Of a DNA stretch of 64,000 nt, positions 41,944-54,274 are shown piece after piece. The DNA is taken from NCBI RefSeq assembly GCF_024609215.1, contig NZ_JANIPD030000034.1:124001-188000 (forward strand), given 5' to 3'. The notes under the pieces are model-generated. The model searched no databases. It was not told the origin of the DNA and saw only the letters and a program-made list of their open reading frames with translations. Both the position numbers and the translations under genes were made by a program. This stretch comes from Curtanaerobium respiraculi (GTDB lineage Bacteria; Actinomycetota; Coriobacteriia; Coriobacteriales; Eggerthellaceae). Positions within the stretch are counted from its first letter, which is position 1; each line of letters begins with the position of its first letter.

Positions 41944-42228
41944 CTACGCGCTGAACAGCTCGATGGAATCGCCTTCCTGGAGCGTGACCATGGCCTTCTT
42001 CCAGGTGCGGGTGTAACCCGGCTGAACGCGGACGCGCTTCGGCTTGGGCTTCACGTTCAGGGTGTTCACCTTGACGACCTTCACGTTGAATATCGCCTCG
42101 ACCGCCTGGGCGATCTCGATCTTATTGGCGGTCTTCGCCACCTCGAACGTGTACACGTTGCTCTCCATCATGTCGTAGCTATGCTCCGTGATGACGGGGC
42201 GGATGATGACTTCGCGGGGATCCTTCAT
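41944..42228 (-). CDS. rplW: 50S ribosomal protein L23
   Basis: L23, 94 residues, lines the peptide exit tunnel and docks trigger factor and SRP. The family start ([20 protein letters not shown]) and the rRNA-binding [19 protein letters not shown] are present. Its ATG overlaps the rplD stop. It is the last gene here of the S10 operon. rplB, the usual next gene, is absent. Confidence 0.96.
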   Translation of the reverse strand: MKDPREVIIRPVITEHSYDMMESNVYTFEVAKTANKIEIAQAVEAIFNVKVVKVNTLNVKPKPKRVRVQPGYTRTWKKAMVTLQEGDSIELFSA

Positions 42229-42851
42229 TATGCGAGCACCTCCTCGATGCGCTTCAGGGCCTCGACGGTGATGACGAGGTTCTTGTTGTCCAGGAAATCG
42301 TAGGTGTTCATCATGCTCGCGGGAATGACCGTGACCTTGGGCAGGTTGCGGAAGGACAGGTACGCGTTCACATCCTCATCGCCGATGATGAGCGTGGTGC
42401 GGCCCTCGATGCCGAGCGCCTTGAAGGCGGCCACGGCGGCCTTGGTCTTGGGTTCTTCGAAGCCGAACCCGTCGACCACCACCAGCTCGCCATCGGCGAG
42501 CTTGGCGGAAAGCGCACTGCGCATGGAGAGCTTGATCTCCTTGTTGTTCACGCGAAACGCGTAGCTGCGGGGATGCGGGCCGAACACGACGCCGCCGCCG
42601 GCCCACTGGGGGGCGCGAATCGTGCCCTGGCGGGCATGGCCCGTGCCCTTCTGGCGCCACGGTTTCCTGCCGCCGCCGCGGACCTGGCCGCGCGTCTTGG
42701 TGTCGTGCGTGCCCTGACGCCAGCCGGCGCGCTGGGCGCGGACGACCTGGTGCATGACGGGAATGTTCGGCTCGATGCCGAACACCGCGGCGTTCAAGTC
42801 GATGCTCTCGACCGCCTCGCCGCTCGCGTTCTTCATTTCAATGGTTGCCAT
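42228..42851 (-). CDS. rplD: 50S ribosomal protein L4
   Basis: L4, 207 residues, forms part of the exit tunnel and in some bacteria represses the S10 operon. Family sequence includes [20 protein letters not shown]-like basic loop ([19 protein letters not shown]) and [15 protein letters not shown]. It lies 24 bases after rplC and overlaps rplW. Confidence 0.96.
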   Translation of the reverse strand: MATIEMKNASGEAVESIDLNAAVFGIEPNIPVMHQVVRAQRAGWRQGTHDTKTRGQVRGGGRKPWRQKGTGHARQGTIRAPQWAGGGVVFGPHPRSYAFRVNNKEIKLSMRSALSAKLADGELVVVDGFGFEEPKTKAAVAAFKALGIEGRTTLIIGDEDVNAYLSFRNLPKVTVIPASMMNTYDFLDNKNLVITVEALKRIEEVLA

Positions 42852-42875
42852 AGTTTCAAAACTCCTTGGGCGCTA

Positions 42876-43496
42876 CTAGACCAGGCGGACGCGGACCGTG
42901 GCGTTCTTGCCACCGGGCAGCGCACCCTTGATCAGGATCAGGTTCTGTTCTTCGTCGACGCGCACGACCTCAAGGTTCTTCACCGTGACGGTGTCGCAGC
43001 CCATGCGACCGGGAAGGCGGAGGCCCTTCAGCACGCGGGACGGGGTGGCGCACATGCCGACCGAACCGGGAGCGCGGTGGAAGTGCGCGCCATGGCCGCC
43101 CGGCCCGCCGGCGAAGCCGTAGCGCTTCATGACGCCGGCGAAGCCCTTGCCCTTGCTGGTGCCGGTGACGTCGACCAGCTTCGTATCGGCGAAGTTGGCG
43201 ACGGTCACGGTGTCGCCGGCCTTGTACTCGGACGCGTCGTCCACGCGGACCTCGCGCAGATGGCGCACGGGCTCGACGCCCAGCTTGCCGAAGTGGCCGG
43301 CCATGGGCCGGTTCACCTTCTTGGCCTTGATGGCGCCGAACCCGAGCTGCACGGCATCGTATCCGTCGGTCTCGGCGGTCTTCACCTGGCAGACGGTGTT
43401 CGGAGCGGCCTGCACGACCGTTACGGGAACGACCTTGTCGTCCTCGGTGAATACCTGGGTCATGCCCAGCTTGGTTCCGTAGATTGCATCAATCAT
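42876..43496 (-). CDS. rplC: 50S ribosomal protein L3
   Basis: L3, 206 residues, sits near the peptidyl-transferase centre. Signature [20 protein letters not shown] and [18 protein letters not shown] are present near residues 120-155. It is 15 bases after rpsJ in the standard order. Confidence 0.97.
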   Translation of the reverse strand: MIDAIYGTKLGMTQVFTEDDKVVPVTVVQAAPNTVCQVKTAETDGYDAVQLGFGAIKAKKVNRPMAGHFGKLGVEPVRHLREVRVDDASEYKAGDTVTVANFADTKLVDVTGTSKGKGFAGVMKRYGFAGGPGGHGAHFHRAPGSVGMCATPSRVLKGLRLPGRMGCDTVTVKNLEVVRVDEEQNLILIKGALPGGKNATVRVRLV

Positions 43497-43511
43497 GCTT
43501 TTCGTACCCTC

Positions 43512-43820
43512 CTAGAGCTTGATCTCGATATCGACGCCGGCGGGGAGATCAAGACGCATCAGGGAGTCGACCGTGTTGGGGGTCGGCTCGAGGATGTCGA
43601 TCAGGCGCTTGTGCGTGCGCATTTCGAACTGTTCACGGGAGTCCTTGTCAACGTGCGGGCCCTTCACGACGCAGTACATGTTGCGCTCGGTGGGCAGCGG
43701 GATGGGGCCGGACACCTTGGCACCGGTCTTCTGGGCGGTGTCGACGATGAGCTTCGTGGACTGATCCACGATCTCGTGATCGTAGCCCTTCAGGCGGATG
43801 CGAATCTTTTGATTAGCCAC
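43512..43820 (-). CDS. rpsJ: 30S ribosomal protein S10
   Basis: S10 (NusE), 102 residues, a 30S head protein that also joins antitermination complexes through NusB. Family sequence [20 protein letters not shown] opens the protein, then [20 protein letters not shown]. It follows fusA with 43 bases between them; tuf, usually between, is elsewhere in this window. Confidence 0.97.
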   Translation of the reverse strand: MANQKIRIRLKGYDHEIVDQSTKLIVDTAQKTGAKVSGPIPLPTERNMYCVVKGPHVDKDSREQFEMRTHKRLIDILEPTPNTVDSLMRLDLPAGVDIEIKL

Positions 43821-43863
43821 TGTAAGTTACCTCCAATTAGAAGCGGTTGCACGGCGAAGGGGC

Positions 43864-45972
<2,109 letters not shown>

Positions 45973-45984
45973 TCCGAACCTGCC

Positions 45985-46455
45985 TTAGAAGCGATAGTGC
46001 GAGAACGCACGGTTCGACTCGGCCATCTTGTACAGATCCTCGCGGCGCTTCACGGAAGCGCCCTGGTTCTCGGCGGCGTCCATGATCTCGGCGGCGAGGC
46101 GCTGCTTCATGGTGTGCTCCTTGCGCTTGCGGCTGAAATCGACCAGCCAGCGGATGGCGAGCGTCTGGGCGCGGCGGGAGTTGACCTCCATGGGCACCTG
46201 GTAGGTGGCGCCGCCGACGCGCTTGGGCTTCACCTCCAGCGTGGGGCGCACGTTGTCCATTGCCTTCTTGAAGACGGCCAGGGGATCGTCGCCGGTCTTC
46301 TGGGCGACGATGTCGAACGCACCGTAGACGATGCCTTCGGCGGTGGATTTCTTGCCATTCAGCAGGATTTTGTTGATGAGCTGGGTGACCAGCCGATTGT
46401 TGTAAACGGCATCCGCCTGCACTTCACGGCGGGTAGCTGCTGCACGACGCGGCAT
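45985..46455 (-). CDS. rpsG: 30S ribosomal protein S7
   Basis: S7, 156 residues, organises the 30S head and the E site. Signature [20 protein letters not shown] near residue 25 and the C-terminal [20 protein letters not shown] are present. It lies 40 bases after rpsL and 12 before fusA. Confidence 0.97.
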   Translation of the reverse strand: MPRRAAATRREVQADAVYNNRLVTQLINKILLNGKKSTAEGIVYGAFDIVAQKTGDDPLAVFKKAMDNVRPTLEVKPKRVGGATYQVPMEVNSRRAQTLAIRWLVDFSRKRKEHTMKQRLAAEIMDAAENQGASVKRREDLYKMAESNRAFSHYRF

Positions 46456-46495
46456 AAAGCTTCCTTCCTTACTTCTCTTCGATCGGGTCTACTGC

Positions 46496-46870
46496 TTAGT
46501 TCTTGGGCTTCTTCGCGCCATAGCGGCTACGCGCCTGGCGGCGGTCGTTGACGGCAGCGCAGTCAAGGGCGCCGCGGATGACCTTGTAGCGCACGCCGGG
46601 GAGGTCCTTCACGCGGCCGCCGCGGATGAGCACCATGCTGTGCTCCTGCAGGTTGTGCCCCTCGCCCGGGATGTAGGCGGTGACTTCCATGCCGTTGACC
46701 AGACGCACGCGCGCGACCTTGCGCAGCGCGGAGTTCGGCTTCTTGGGGGTGGTGGTGTACACGCGCGTGCACACGCCGCGCTTCTGGGAATTGCCCTTCA
46801 GCGCCGGGGTCTTCTTGTTCTCGACATGGGAATGGCGGCCCTTGCGGACCAGCTGGTTAATAGTAGGCAA
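46496..46870 (-). CDS. rpsL: 30S ribosomal protein S12
   Basis: S12, 124 residues, the decoding-centre protein. The streptomycin-relevant loop [18 protein letters not shown] and the [20 protein letters not shown] segment are intact, with Lys at both positions where resistance changes usually arise. AAGGAG-type sequence precedes the ATG. First gene of this leftward operon. Confidence 0.98.
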   Translation of the reverse strand: MPTINQLVRKGRHSHVENKKTPALKGNSQKRGVCTRVYTTTPKKPNSALRKVARVRLVNGMEVTAYIPGEGHNLQEHSMVLIRGGRVKDLPGVRYKVIRGALDCAAVNDRRQARSRYGAKKPKN

Positions 46871-47002
46871 GATTCACTCCTTCTTGTTTCAACGGCAGGC
46901 GGTCGGGCCCGCCGCGGTTCCAGCCTTTAACCTTGGCACTTACGAGTGCGTTCAGCTGCTGCGCACGCGAAAGCAAGCGCCCCTCTCGGGACGCGAAGTG
47001 GT

Positions 47003-47031
47003 ACTTTAGCACCGCGATATGGGAGCGTCAA
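47003..47031 (-). promoter_or_regulatory. sigma-70 type promoter of the rpsL operon
   Basis: On the minus strand TTGACG (47031-47026), a 17-base spacer, then TAAAGT (47008-47003). Transcription would start near 46996, about 125 bases before rpsL. The 46871-47266 gap otherwise holds only this and the control region of the universal stress gene (a TACAAT hexamer at 47226-47231). Confidence 0.75.
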
Positions 47032-47266
47032 ACGCCACGCATCCGGGCGTATCTATTCCCTTTCAATCACGAGATCCCAGGTCAGAGCATTGGATGGACA
47101 AGCATACACGCTTCTGCGACATGTCCTCCCCGAAATCTTCAAACAACGGGGAGGCACATCCTCGACCGTCGGCGAAAAGCAATGCCCGTCAAGCCGCATT
47201 CCACGCCACTTCCCCGCGAAATTGCTACAATACGCATATCACCACATCGAAGAAGGGATGCACGCC

Positions 47267-47704
47267 ATGTCCTCTGAATACAAGCGGATCTTCGCAGCAC
47301 TTGACGGCTCGGCCGCACAGGTAGACATCGCCCGCAAGGCAATCGCCCTCGCCGCAGACAACCATGCGGCGCTGCGCTTCGGACATGTGGTCGATGCCGT
47401 TCCCAGCGAGGCGAGCGCCGTGAACTTCTACGATCTGTGCGAGCACGCCAAGGAGCGCATCACGCGGGAGCTCGGCGATATGCTCGAGGAGGCGAAGAGC
47501 AACGACGGCATCCCCAGCGTCGAGGTCGCCGTCGAGGCGGGCAGCATCATCGACACATTGGACAACCTGCTCATCGCTCCCTTCTCCCCCGATTTGGTGG
47601 TTTGCGGCGCACGCGGGCTTTCGAGCATCCGCTACGCGTTCGTCGGCAGCGTGAGCACCCACCTCATCCGCACCCAGCAGTGCGACGTGCTGGTCGTGAA
47701 GTAA
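47267..47704 (+). CDS. universal stress protein (UspA family)
   Basis: A 145-residue UspA-type protein with a Rossmann-like fold. It begins YKRIFAALDGSAAQVDIARK and ends with the nucleotide-binding motif G-x2-G-x9-G-(S/T) (GARGLSSIRYAFVGSVSTHL, then VLVVK). Some members bind ATP and support survival in starvation or stress. ATG 47267 has AAGGG upstream; an ATG three codons earlier sits directly on that site. It stands alone and converges on the dehydrogenase gene. Confidence 0.9.
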   Translation: MSSEYKRIFAALDGSAAQVDIARKAIALAADNHAALRFGHVVDAVPSEASAVNFYDLCEHAKERITRELGDMLEEAKSNDGIPSVEVAVEAGSIIDTLDNLLIAPFSPDLVVCGARGLSSIRYAFVGSVSTHLIRTQQCDVLVVK

Positions 47705-47745
47705 CGTAGGCGAACGCGCGGGCGTCTGCCAGCCGCGCGCCGGCG

Positions 47746-48699
47746 CTAATCGATGACTGCGACGAGGCGGCCTTTGACCTCGCCCGCCCTCAGCCTCTTC
47801 AGGCCCTCGCCCACCTCTTCCAAGCCCACCTCCGTGAGCTGCGGCCGCAGCCGTCCCGTGCCGAAGAGCTTGTACACGCCCTCGAGGTCGACGTTATCGC
47901 CGCTCATCGAGCCGAGCAGGCGTATCTGCTTGGTGATGAGCAAATACGTGTTGATCGTGCTCTCGAGGACGCCCATCCCGACGACGACCACGGTGCCCAT
48001 GTCGGCTACCGCCTCGATCGCGCCCGCCGTGGTGCTCCCGAAGCCCGCGTAGTCGATGATCAGCTCGGGAGCGTCGCCGGCCATATCGCGCACGTCTGAG
48101 CACACCTTCGCGCACTCGATCCTACGCGCAAGGTCGCGCGCCTCCCCACTCACATCGGCCGCGTAGACCTCGCATCCGCGGATGACCGCCATCTGGGCGG
48201 CGAATTGCCCGAGGCCGCCGATGCCGATGATGCCGACCTTCATGCCTGGCTTTGCCTCGCCGACGGTGAAGAGCGCATGGTAGCTCGTGCAGCCGGCGTC
48301 GGCGCCCGCGGCGCCTTGCACGAAACTCACCGAATCGGGCAGGGCGACCAGCTGCTCCTGCGGCACCAGGCATTTCGTGGCGTATCCGCCGTCGCGATGG
48401 TATCCTATGGCCTCCCCCGTGGCTGCGTTGGTGGGATTGACGCCCACGCGATCCCCGACATTCCACCGGGTGACGCCCTCCCCCACCTCGGCGATGACGC
48501 CGGCGCATTCGCGTCCGAAGATGCACGGCGCCGCTTGGATGCTGCTCATCCAGCCTGCATCCTCGAGCGCCGCGGCGTCGGAATGGCACAGCCCTGCCGC
48601 CTTCACGTCGATGACGACCTCGCCCGGCACGGCGTGGGGGTCCTCCTTCTCGATGAGCCTCGGCTCCACTCCGGCCTCGGTGAACAGCCACCCTTTCAT
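47746..48699 (-). CDS. zinc-type alcohol dehydrogenase without a structural zinc site
   Basis: A medium-chain dehydrogenase of 317 residues. The catalytic-zinc ligands are seen in GLCHSDAAA (Cys) and FGRECAGVIAEVG-type HE region (Glu). The nucleotide-binding fold is GIIGIGGLGQFAAQMA near 160. The C-x2-C-x2-C-x7-C cluster that binds structural zinc in most ADHs is missing (the loop reads VGVNPTNAATGEAIG). Such members include some quinone or short substrate reductases, so the substrate is open. It is shorter than classical ADHs (about 340-350). Confidence 0.8.
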   Translation of the reverse strand: MKGWLFTEAGVEPRLIEKEDPHAVPGEVVIDVKAAGLCHSDAAALEDAGWMSSIQAAPCIFGRECAGVIAEVGEGVTRWNVGDRVGVNPTNAATGEAIGYHRDGGYATKCLVPQEQLVALPDSVSFVQGAAGADAGCTSYHALFTVGEAKPGMKVGIIGIGGLGQFAAQMAVIRGCEVYAADVSGEARDLARRIECAKVCSDVRDMAGDAPELIIDYAGFGSTTAGAIEAVADMGTVVVVGMGVLESTINTYLLITKQIRLLGSMSGDNVDLEGVYKLFGTGRLRPQLTEVGLEEVGEGLKRLRAGEVKGRLVAVID

Positions 48700-48805
48700 A
48701 GTTGCATCCTTTCATCGGGGATTCGCCGCCCGGCCGCAAGCGCCCGCGGGGATGGCAGGCCCCATGGCACCTTCCGGACGGCGCCTCCTCGCGCTCGTCC
48801 CCAGG

Positions 48806-49762
48806 CTATCTGAACAGTTTGTTGCGACGGAAGAAGATGATGGCGACCACCATCAGCACGAGCGACAGGATCAGGGGGAACAGCCAAGTATAGGCTATCG
48901 GCAGCCCTTCGACGTTCATGCCGTAGAAGCTGAACAATATCGTGGGAATGGCGAGCACGATGGTGACCACCGTGAGGGTCCGCATGACGGTGTTCAGATT
49001 ATTGTTGATGACGCTGCTGAACGCGTCCATGGTGCCGTTCAGGATCGACGAGTAGATGGTGCTCATCTCGATTGCCTGCTTCAGCTCGATCGATACGTCT
49101 TCCAGCAGGTCCTTATCGTCCTGGTACAGGCGCACCACCCGGCCGTTGGCGATCTTCTGCAACGTCGCCTCGTCGGCGCGCAAGCTGGTGCTGAAGTACA
49201 CGAGCGACTTCTCCAAGCCCAGCATGCGAACGAGCTCGCCGTTCTGCATGGTCTTGTGGAGTGTCTTCTCGATCTTGATGAACTGCCGGTTGACGGTGCG
49301 CAGGTATCGCACGTAAGCCTGCGAGATCATCAGGAATATGCGCAGCAGGAAGCGCGTGCGCTGGTGGGTGTTGAACTCGCGCTCCTTGCCGCACGCGAAA
49401 TGGTTCAAAACCGCGTTCTCGCGCAGGCTGATGGTGACGATCATGTCCTGGCTGCGCAGGAAGAGCACGGACAGGGGGTGGGTGTCGTACTGCATCATGT
49501 CGGGGTCCTCGGCCTCATCCTCGTCCTCCACGAACGGGCAGTCCAATATGACCAGCGTTTGGCCGGACTCGTCATCGTAGTCGACGTGGGAGCTTTCCTC
49601 GTCGTCCAGGGCGGCGCGCATGAACGCCTCGTCGACGCCGAGGTCCTCGGTCAAAAACCTGCGGTCGTCCGCCGTCGGGGCGACGACGTTGACCCAGCAT
49701 CCTTCCGTCGGAGTATCGACGGAATGGAAGCCGATCTCATCGGTTAGAAAGCTCTCGATCAC
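48806..49762 (-). CDS. CorA-type divalent-cation transporter
   Basis: A 318-residue membrane protein of the CorA family, which passes Mg2+, Co2+ or Ni2+ through a pentamer. Two C-terminal membrane helices flank the signature YGMN (FSFYGMNVEGLP) near residue 280. The N-terminal 250 residues form the cytoplasmic funnel. I place the start at GTG 49762 because AGGGG lies seven bases upstream; the frame runs on for 100 codons to 50062 through a Pro/Arg-rich stretch overlapping the next gene, which is not coding-like. Confidence 0.87.
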   Translation of the reverse strand: MIESFLTDEIGFHSVDTPTEGCWVNVVAPTADDRRFLTEDLGVDEAFMRAALDDEESSHVDYDDESGQTLVILDCPFVEDEDEAEDPDMMQYDTHPLSVLFLRSQDMIVTISLRENAVLNHFACGKEREFNTHQRTRFLLRIFLMISQAYVRYLRTVNRQFIKIEKTLHKTMQNGELVRMLGLEKSLVYFSTSLRADEATLQKIANGRVVRLYQDDKDLLEDVSIELKQAIEMSTIYSSILNGTMDAFSSVINNNLNTVMRTLTVVTIVLAIPTILFSFYGMNVEGLPIAYTWLFPLILSLVLMVVAIIFFRRNKLFR

Positions 49763-50007
49763 CCGGAACCCCTTGCCTCGAACGTAAGCAGCGGGAAAAG
49801 TATACACCGAAACGCCGGGGCGTCGGGCACCTGCGCGAACGGAGGGAAACCGCTGCTCATGCGCCACCGCGACAGCCGAGCGGGAACGCGAGGACGGGGA
49901 GCGGGCGAGGTCGGAAAGAGGCGCGGCCTCACGCGGGCCGAATGGGATCGGCGCGGCAAAAAGGGCCGGACCGCAACGGCCCGGCCCCCCGCATGGCTTG
50001 CCGTGCC

Positions 50008-51411
50008 TTAGTCGACCGGCTCGAAGTTGTCCTTCGTCACGCCGCACACCGGGCATTCCCAATCTTCGGGGATATCCTCGAAGGGGGTGCCGGGCGCGAT
50101 GCCGCTATCCGGATCGCCCTGCTCAGGGTCGTACACGTAACCGCACACGCTGCACTCGTATTTCTGCATCCGGGGTGCTCCTTCCTGTTCTTCCTCCTCG
50201 TATGCCTCGCCTGCGACCGCAGCTGCGAACTGCGCGCCGTATGCTCGAACCTTCTCGATTTCCGCTTGGTCGGGAACCCATTGGCTCTGGATGCCGTCGT
50301 CGACGATCTCGAAACCGGCCTCCTCCAGCTGCGCGGCGATCTTCTTCTTCACGTTGCCGCTCCAGCCGTAGCTGCCGAACGCCGCGGCCTTCTTGCCCGC
50401 AAGGTGCGCGCCGTGGATCAGCTCCAGGATGCCGCCCATCGCATAGGTGTAGCCGTAGTTCACCGTGGGGGAGCCGACCAGGATGGCCTTGCTGTGGAAG
50501 ATCTCGGTGAGGATGTCGTTCTTGTCCTTCTCCGCCACGTTGAATATCTTCACCACGACATTCTTGTCGGCGCTGAGGATGCCCGCGGCCAGCGCCTCGG
50601 CCATGGTGCGCGTGGAGTTCCACATGGTGTCGTAGATGATGGTGATCTGGTTCTCCTGGTAAGCGTCGCACCATTGCGCGTACTTGTCCAGGATAAGCGG
50701 GATGTTCTTCTTCCATATGACGCCATGGCTCGGGGCGATCAGGTCGATGGCCAGGTCCATGCCCGCGATCTCGGCGAGCTTCGCCTTGACCTGCCGGTTG
50801 TAAATGGCCAGGATATTGGCGTAATACTTCTCCGCCTCCCACAGGATGTCCTCGAGGCAGTTCTCGTCGTCGTACAGCGATTCCGTCGCGAAATGCTGGC
50901 CGAAGCCGTCATTGCTGAAAAGGATGTTCTCGCCGCTCAGATAGGTGAACATGGTGTCGGGCCAATGCAGCATGGATGCTTCGATGAAGGTGCACTCGAC
51001 ATCGCCCAAGGAAAGCGTGTCGCCCGTCCCCACATTGATGAAGTTCCAGTTTGCGGCCGCCTCGTTGTAATGCCCGCGGATGATGCCCTCGCCCTTCTTC
51101 GTGCAGTAGATGGGAGTGTCGGGAATCGCGCGCATGAGCTCGGGCAGCGAGCCGGAGTGGTCGATCTCGTTATGGTTCATGATGATGGCGTCGATATCGG
51201 CGAGGTCGATCTCCTCGCGCAGGCGCGCGACGAATTCCTTGTCGAAGGGCTGCCAGACCGTATCGATGAGCACGGTTTTCTGGCTGCCGCGCACCAGGTA
51301 GCTGTTGTAGCTGCTTCCGTGGCCGGTAGAGAGCTCGTTTCCGTGGAAGGATGTGAGCCGCCAGTCCACCTTGCCCACCCATGTGACGCGTTCGGTGATT
51401 TGCTTACCCAT
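50008..51411 (-). CDS. flavodiiron protein fused to rubredoxin
   Basis: A 467-residue cytoplasmic enzyme that reduces oxygen or nitric oxide to protect an anaerobe. Residues 1-245 form the metallo-beta-lactamase-like diiron core with H-x-E-x-D-H ([14 protein letters not shown] near residue 80), LHWPDTMF and the histidine of APSHGVIW. Residues 250-400 are flavodoxin-like ([29 protein letters not shown]). The last 55 residues are a rubredoxin with two Cys pairs ([11 protein letters not shown] and CPVCG). In most species the rubredoxin is a separate protein. The start has AAAGGCAGG upstream. Confidence 0.94.
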   Translation of the reverse strand: MGKQITERVTWVGKVDWRLTSFHGNELSTGHGSSYNSYLVRGSQKTVLIDTVWQPFDKEFVARLREEIDLADIDAIIMNHNEIDHSGSLPELMRAIPDTPIYCTKKGEGIIRGHYNEAAANWNFINVGTGDTLSLGDVECTFIEASMLHWPDTMFTYLSGENILFSNDGFGQHFATESLYDDENCLEDILWEAEKYYANILAIYNRQVKAKLAEIAGMDLAIDLIAPSHGVIWKKNIPLILDKYAQWCDAYQENQITIIYDTMWNSTRTMAEALAAGILSADKNVVVKIFNVAEKDKNDILTEIFHSKAILVGSPTVNYGYTYAMGGILELIHGAHLAGKKAAAFGSYGWSGNVKKKIAAQLEEAGFEIVDDGIQSQWVPDQAEIEKVRAYGAQFAAAVAGEAYEEEEQEGAPRMQKYECSVCGYVYDPEQGDPDSGIAPGTPFEDIPEDWECPVCGVTKDNFEPVD

Positions 51412-51559
51412 GTGATTGCCTGCCTTTCAGTCTGCAAGGCCCCGAAAATGCCGATGCTCTCCATTGTACCCGCTTAACATGGTGAAACTGCGAGGGGGCG
51501 ATATATTGCACAAACGGTTGGAGGGGGACGGCCGGAACCGCCCCCCTTACCCGCTCATG

Positions 51560-52945
51560 CTAGTGCAAAAGCATGCGGATTATCTTGATGTTGAGGGGTC
51601 TGTACGGCTGGTTGCGCATGGGCATGTCGATCCAGGTGTACTTCTTCATGATGCTCTTCTCGTGGCTGAACGTCTCGAAGCTCTTCTTGCCATGGTAGCT
51701 GCCCATGCCGCTTGCGCCCACGCCGCCGAAACCCATCTCCGGCGTGGCAAGATGCACGATGGTGTCGTTGATGCAGCCGCCTCCGAACGAGGTGTAGGCC
51801 AGCCAGCGCTCCTGCAGGGCGCGGTCCTCGGTGAACAGATAGCCGGCAAGGGGCTTCGGGCGCTCGCGCACGAACGCCTCGGCCTCGTCGAAGCCGTCGT
51901 AGGCGAGGATCGGGAGCACGGGGCCGAAGATCTCCTCGCCCATGATCGGGTCGTCGGGCGTCACGCCGTCCATGACCGTGGGCTCGATCTGCAGCGTATC
52001 GGGATTGCCCGTGCCGCCGCGCACCACCTTGTCCCGCGAGGCGTCGATGAGCCCCATGATGCGGTCGTAGTGCTTGCGGTTCACGATCCTTCCGTAGTCG
52101 GGGTTGGCGAAGGCGTTTGCCCCGTACATGGCCGTGATCTCCGAATTCAGGGCCTCGACGAACCGGTCGTGGATGCGCTGGTCGACGAGGGCGTAATCGG
52201 GGGCGACGCAGGTCTGCCCCAGGTTCAGGTATTTCCCGAACGCGATGCGCGAGGCGGACACCCGCAAGTTGCATTTCGCGTCCACCACCGCGGGGCTCTT
52301 GCCGCCCAGCTCGAGCGACACCGGGGTGAGGTGCGCGGCGGCCTTCTCCATCACCAGCTTGCCCACCCCCACGCTGCCGGTGAAGAAGATGCGGTCGAAT
52401 TCCGTTTCGAGCAGCGCGGTGTTCTCGGCGCGGCCGCCCTCCACGATCGCCACGTAGTTGGGGTCGAAGCACTCCTCGACGATGTCGCGCAGCACGGCGC
52501 TGCTCGCCGGGGCATACGCCGAGGGCTTCAGCACGACGCAGTTGCCCGCGGCAAGCGCGCCCGCCAAGGGCTCGAGCGTGAGCAGGAACGGGTAGTTCCA
52601 CGGCGCCATGATCAGCACGATCCCGTAGGGCTCCTGCACGGTGAAGCTCTTCGCCGCGAAATTCGCCAGGTGCGTGGGCACCGTGCGGGGCTTGCTCCAT
52701 CCGCGCACGTGCGCGATCTGATGGCGGATCTCGTCCCGCGAGAGCCCCAGCTCGCCGATGTAGCTTTCCGACGCGGATTTGCCCAAGTCCTTCTTGAGCG
52801 CGTCGCAGATGTCCCCCTCGTGCTCTATGACGGATCGGCGCAGGCGTTCGAGCGCCTGCACGCGATAGGTGACGTCGAAGGTCAGACGGCTCTCGAAGAA
52901 CGCCCGCTGGCGTTTGACGAGTTCGGCGATGTGCTTTGCATCCAT
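51560..52945 (-). CDS. aldehyde dehydrogenase (class 3 type)
   Basis: An NAD(P)-dependent aldehyde dehydrogenase of 461 residues, close in length to the class 3/YdcW group. Nucleotide binding is through FFTGSVGVGKLVM near 195. The catalytic Glu is in LELGGKSPAVVD near 213 and the catalytic Cys in NLGQTCVAPDY near 249. There is a C-terminal E-I-F-G-P-V-L motif. ATG 52945 has GGTGGGAG upstream. It lies 29 bases after the iron-type dehydrogenase, so the two may act in sequence on an alcohol-aldehyde-acid path. The substrate is open. Confidence 0.92.
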   Translation of the reverse strand: MDAKHIAELVKRQRAFFESRLTFDVTYRVQALERLRRSVIEHEGDICDALKKDLGKSASESYIGELGLSRDEIRHQIAHVRGWSKPRTVPTHLANFAAKSFTVQEPYGIVLIMAPWNYPFLLTLEPLAGALAAGNCVVLKPSAYAPASSAVLRDIVEECFDPNYVAIVEGGRAENTALLETEFDRIFFTGSVGVGKLVMEKAAAHLTPVSLELGGKSPAVVDAKCNLRVSASRIAFGKYLNLGQTCVAPDYALVDQRIHDRFVEALNSEITAMYGANAFANPDYGRIVNRKHYDRIMGLIDASRDKVVRGGTGNPDTLQIEPTVMDGVTPDDPIMGEEIFGPVLPILAYDGFDEAEAFVRERPKPLAGYLFTEDRALQERWLAYTSFGGGCINDTIVHLATPEMGFGGVGASGMGSYHGKKSFETFSHEKSIMKKYTWIDMPMRNQPYRPLNIKIIRMLLH

Positions 52946-52974
52946 GGGTTCTCCCACCTTTCCCGGAACGCCTG

Positions 52975-54192
52975 CTAGGCTCCGAATCCCATTCGCTTGC
53001 CCGCAACCACGTAATACATCCCCGCCAGCTCCCGTGCGTCCATCTCGACGGGTACGGGGTACAGCGGATTGCTTTCCGCATCGGCATGGGCGGCCATCAG
53101 GGGGATATCCGCCTCCTTGATGCCCTCGACGTAGCGCGGGATGTCCATGCGGCGGTTCATGTCGTCGATCCAATCGATGAAATTGGCGGCGGCGATCGTG
53201 TCGGTCGCCTGGGGGCCGATGCCGCAGATCCGCGCGAGCCTCGCCAGCTGCGGGGCGCATGCCTTGCCGTACGCGCGCAGGAAATGCGGCAGGATGATCG
53301 CGTTCGCCAGCCCGTGCGGGATGCCGTACTGGCCGCCCAGGCTGTGCGCCACGCCGTGCACGTAGCCGACGTAGCTTTGCGTGAAGGCGATGCCGGCGCA
53401 ATACGACGCGTACAGCATCTTCGCGCGAGCCTCCTCGTCGTGCCCGTCCTCGTATGCGCGGAGCAGGTGGTCGTGGATCAGCTTGACCGCCGTCTCGCTC
53501 TTCTCGCGCGTGTAGGCGCTGGTGCTATGGCCGATGTACGCCTCGACCGCATGCGTGAGCGCATCCATGCCCGTGGTGCTGGTGATGTGCTTCGGCAGGC
53601 TGAAGGTGACGCGCGCATCGTGCACCGCGTATTTCGGAATCAGGCAGAAATCGTTGATGGGGTATTTGTAGTGGGTCTCGGAATCGGTGATGACCGCGGC
53701 GACGGTCACCTCGGATCCGGTGCCCGCCGTGGTCGGGACGGCGAAAAGCGGCGGGATGGGGACGAGGATCTTCAGCAGTCCGCGCATCTGGGGGATCTTC
53801 TGCCGGGGCTTCGCGATGCGCGCGCCGACCGCCTTCGCGCAGTCCATGGCGCTTCCGCCGCCGAAGCCGACGATGGCCTGGCATCGGTTGTCCAGATACA
53901 GCTCGCGGGCGGCTTCCACGTTGGCGATCGTGGGGTTTGCCACGGTGTCGGCGTAGACGACCGCCTCGATGCCCGCATCCTCGAACGAGCGGAGCATCGG
54001 TTCCATCAGCCCGAGTTCGGCAATGCCCGGGTCGGTCACCACCAGCACGCCGCGGTACCCCTTCTCGGAGCACACGTCGGAGATGCGCTCCATGTCGGTG
54101 AGGATCTCGGGTTCTCGGTACGGAAGCGCCGGCAACGCCGCGCGAAACGCCTTCTGAAACGTTCGACAGTAGGCTGCCCGTGCAGGATTCAT
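52975..54192 (-). CDS. iron-containing (type III) alcohol dehydrogenase
   Basis: A 405-residue iron-type alcohol dehydrogenase. NAD binding is through VGFGGGSAMDCAKAVG near 95 (GGGS motif). The metal site is spread over ALTHAVEAYIG near 205 and GVAHSLGGQYGIPHGLANAI near 275. Relatives reduce lactaldehyde, butanal or similar. ATG 54192 follows GGAAGGGG; a longer start at 54261 lacks a site. It may share a path with the aldehyde dehydrogenase downstream and with the sugar operon at 57-63 kb. Confidence 0.92.
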   Translation of the reverse strand: MNPARAAYCRTFQKAFRAALPALPYREPEILTDMERISDVCSEKGYRGVLVVTDPGIAELGLMEPMLRSFEDAGIEAVVYADTVANPTIANVEAARELYLDNRCQAIVGFGGGSAMDCAKAVGARIAKPRQKIPQMRGLLKILVPIPPLFAVPTTAGTGSEVTVAAVITDSETHYKYPINDFCLIPKYAVHDARVTFSLPKHITSTTGMDALTHAVEAYIGHSTSAYTREKSETAVKLIHDHLLRAYEDGHDEEARAKMLYASYCAGIAFTQSYVGYVHGVAHSLGGQYGIPHGLANAIILPHFLRAYGKACAPQLARLARICGIGPQATDTIAAANFIDWIDDMNRRMDIPRYVEGIKEADIPLMAAHADAESNPLYPVPVEMDARELAGMYYVVAGKRMGFGA

Positions 54193-54274
54193 ACATGCCC
54201 CTTCCATCGGATGGCTCTTCCCGTCCAGTATACCCGTATTCATGGGAAAGGACCCCTTCACGGGGCCCTCGGAA

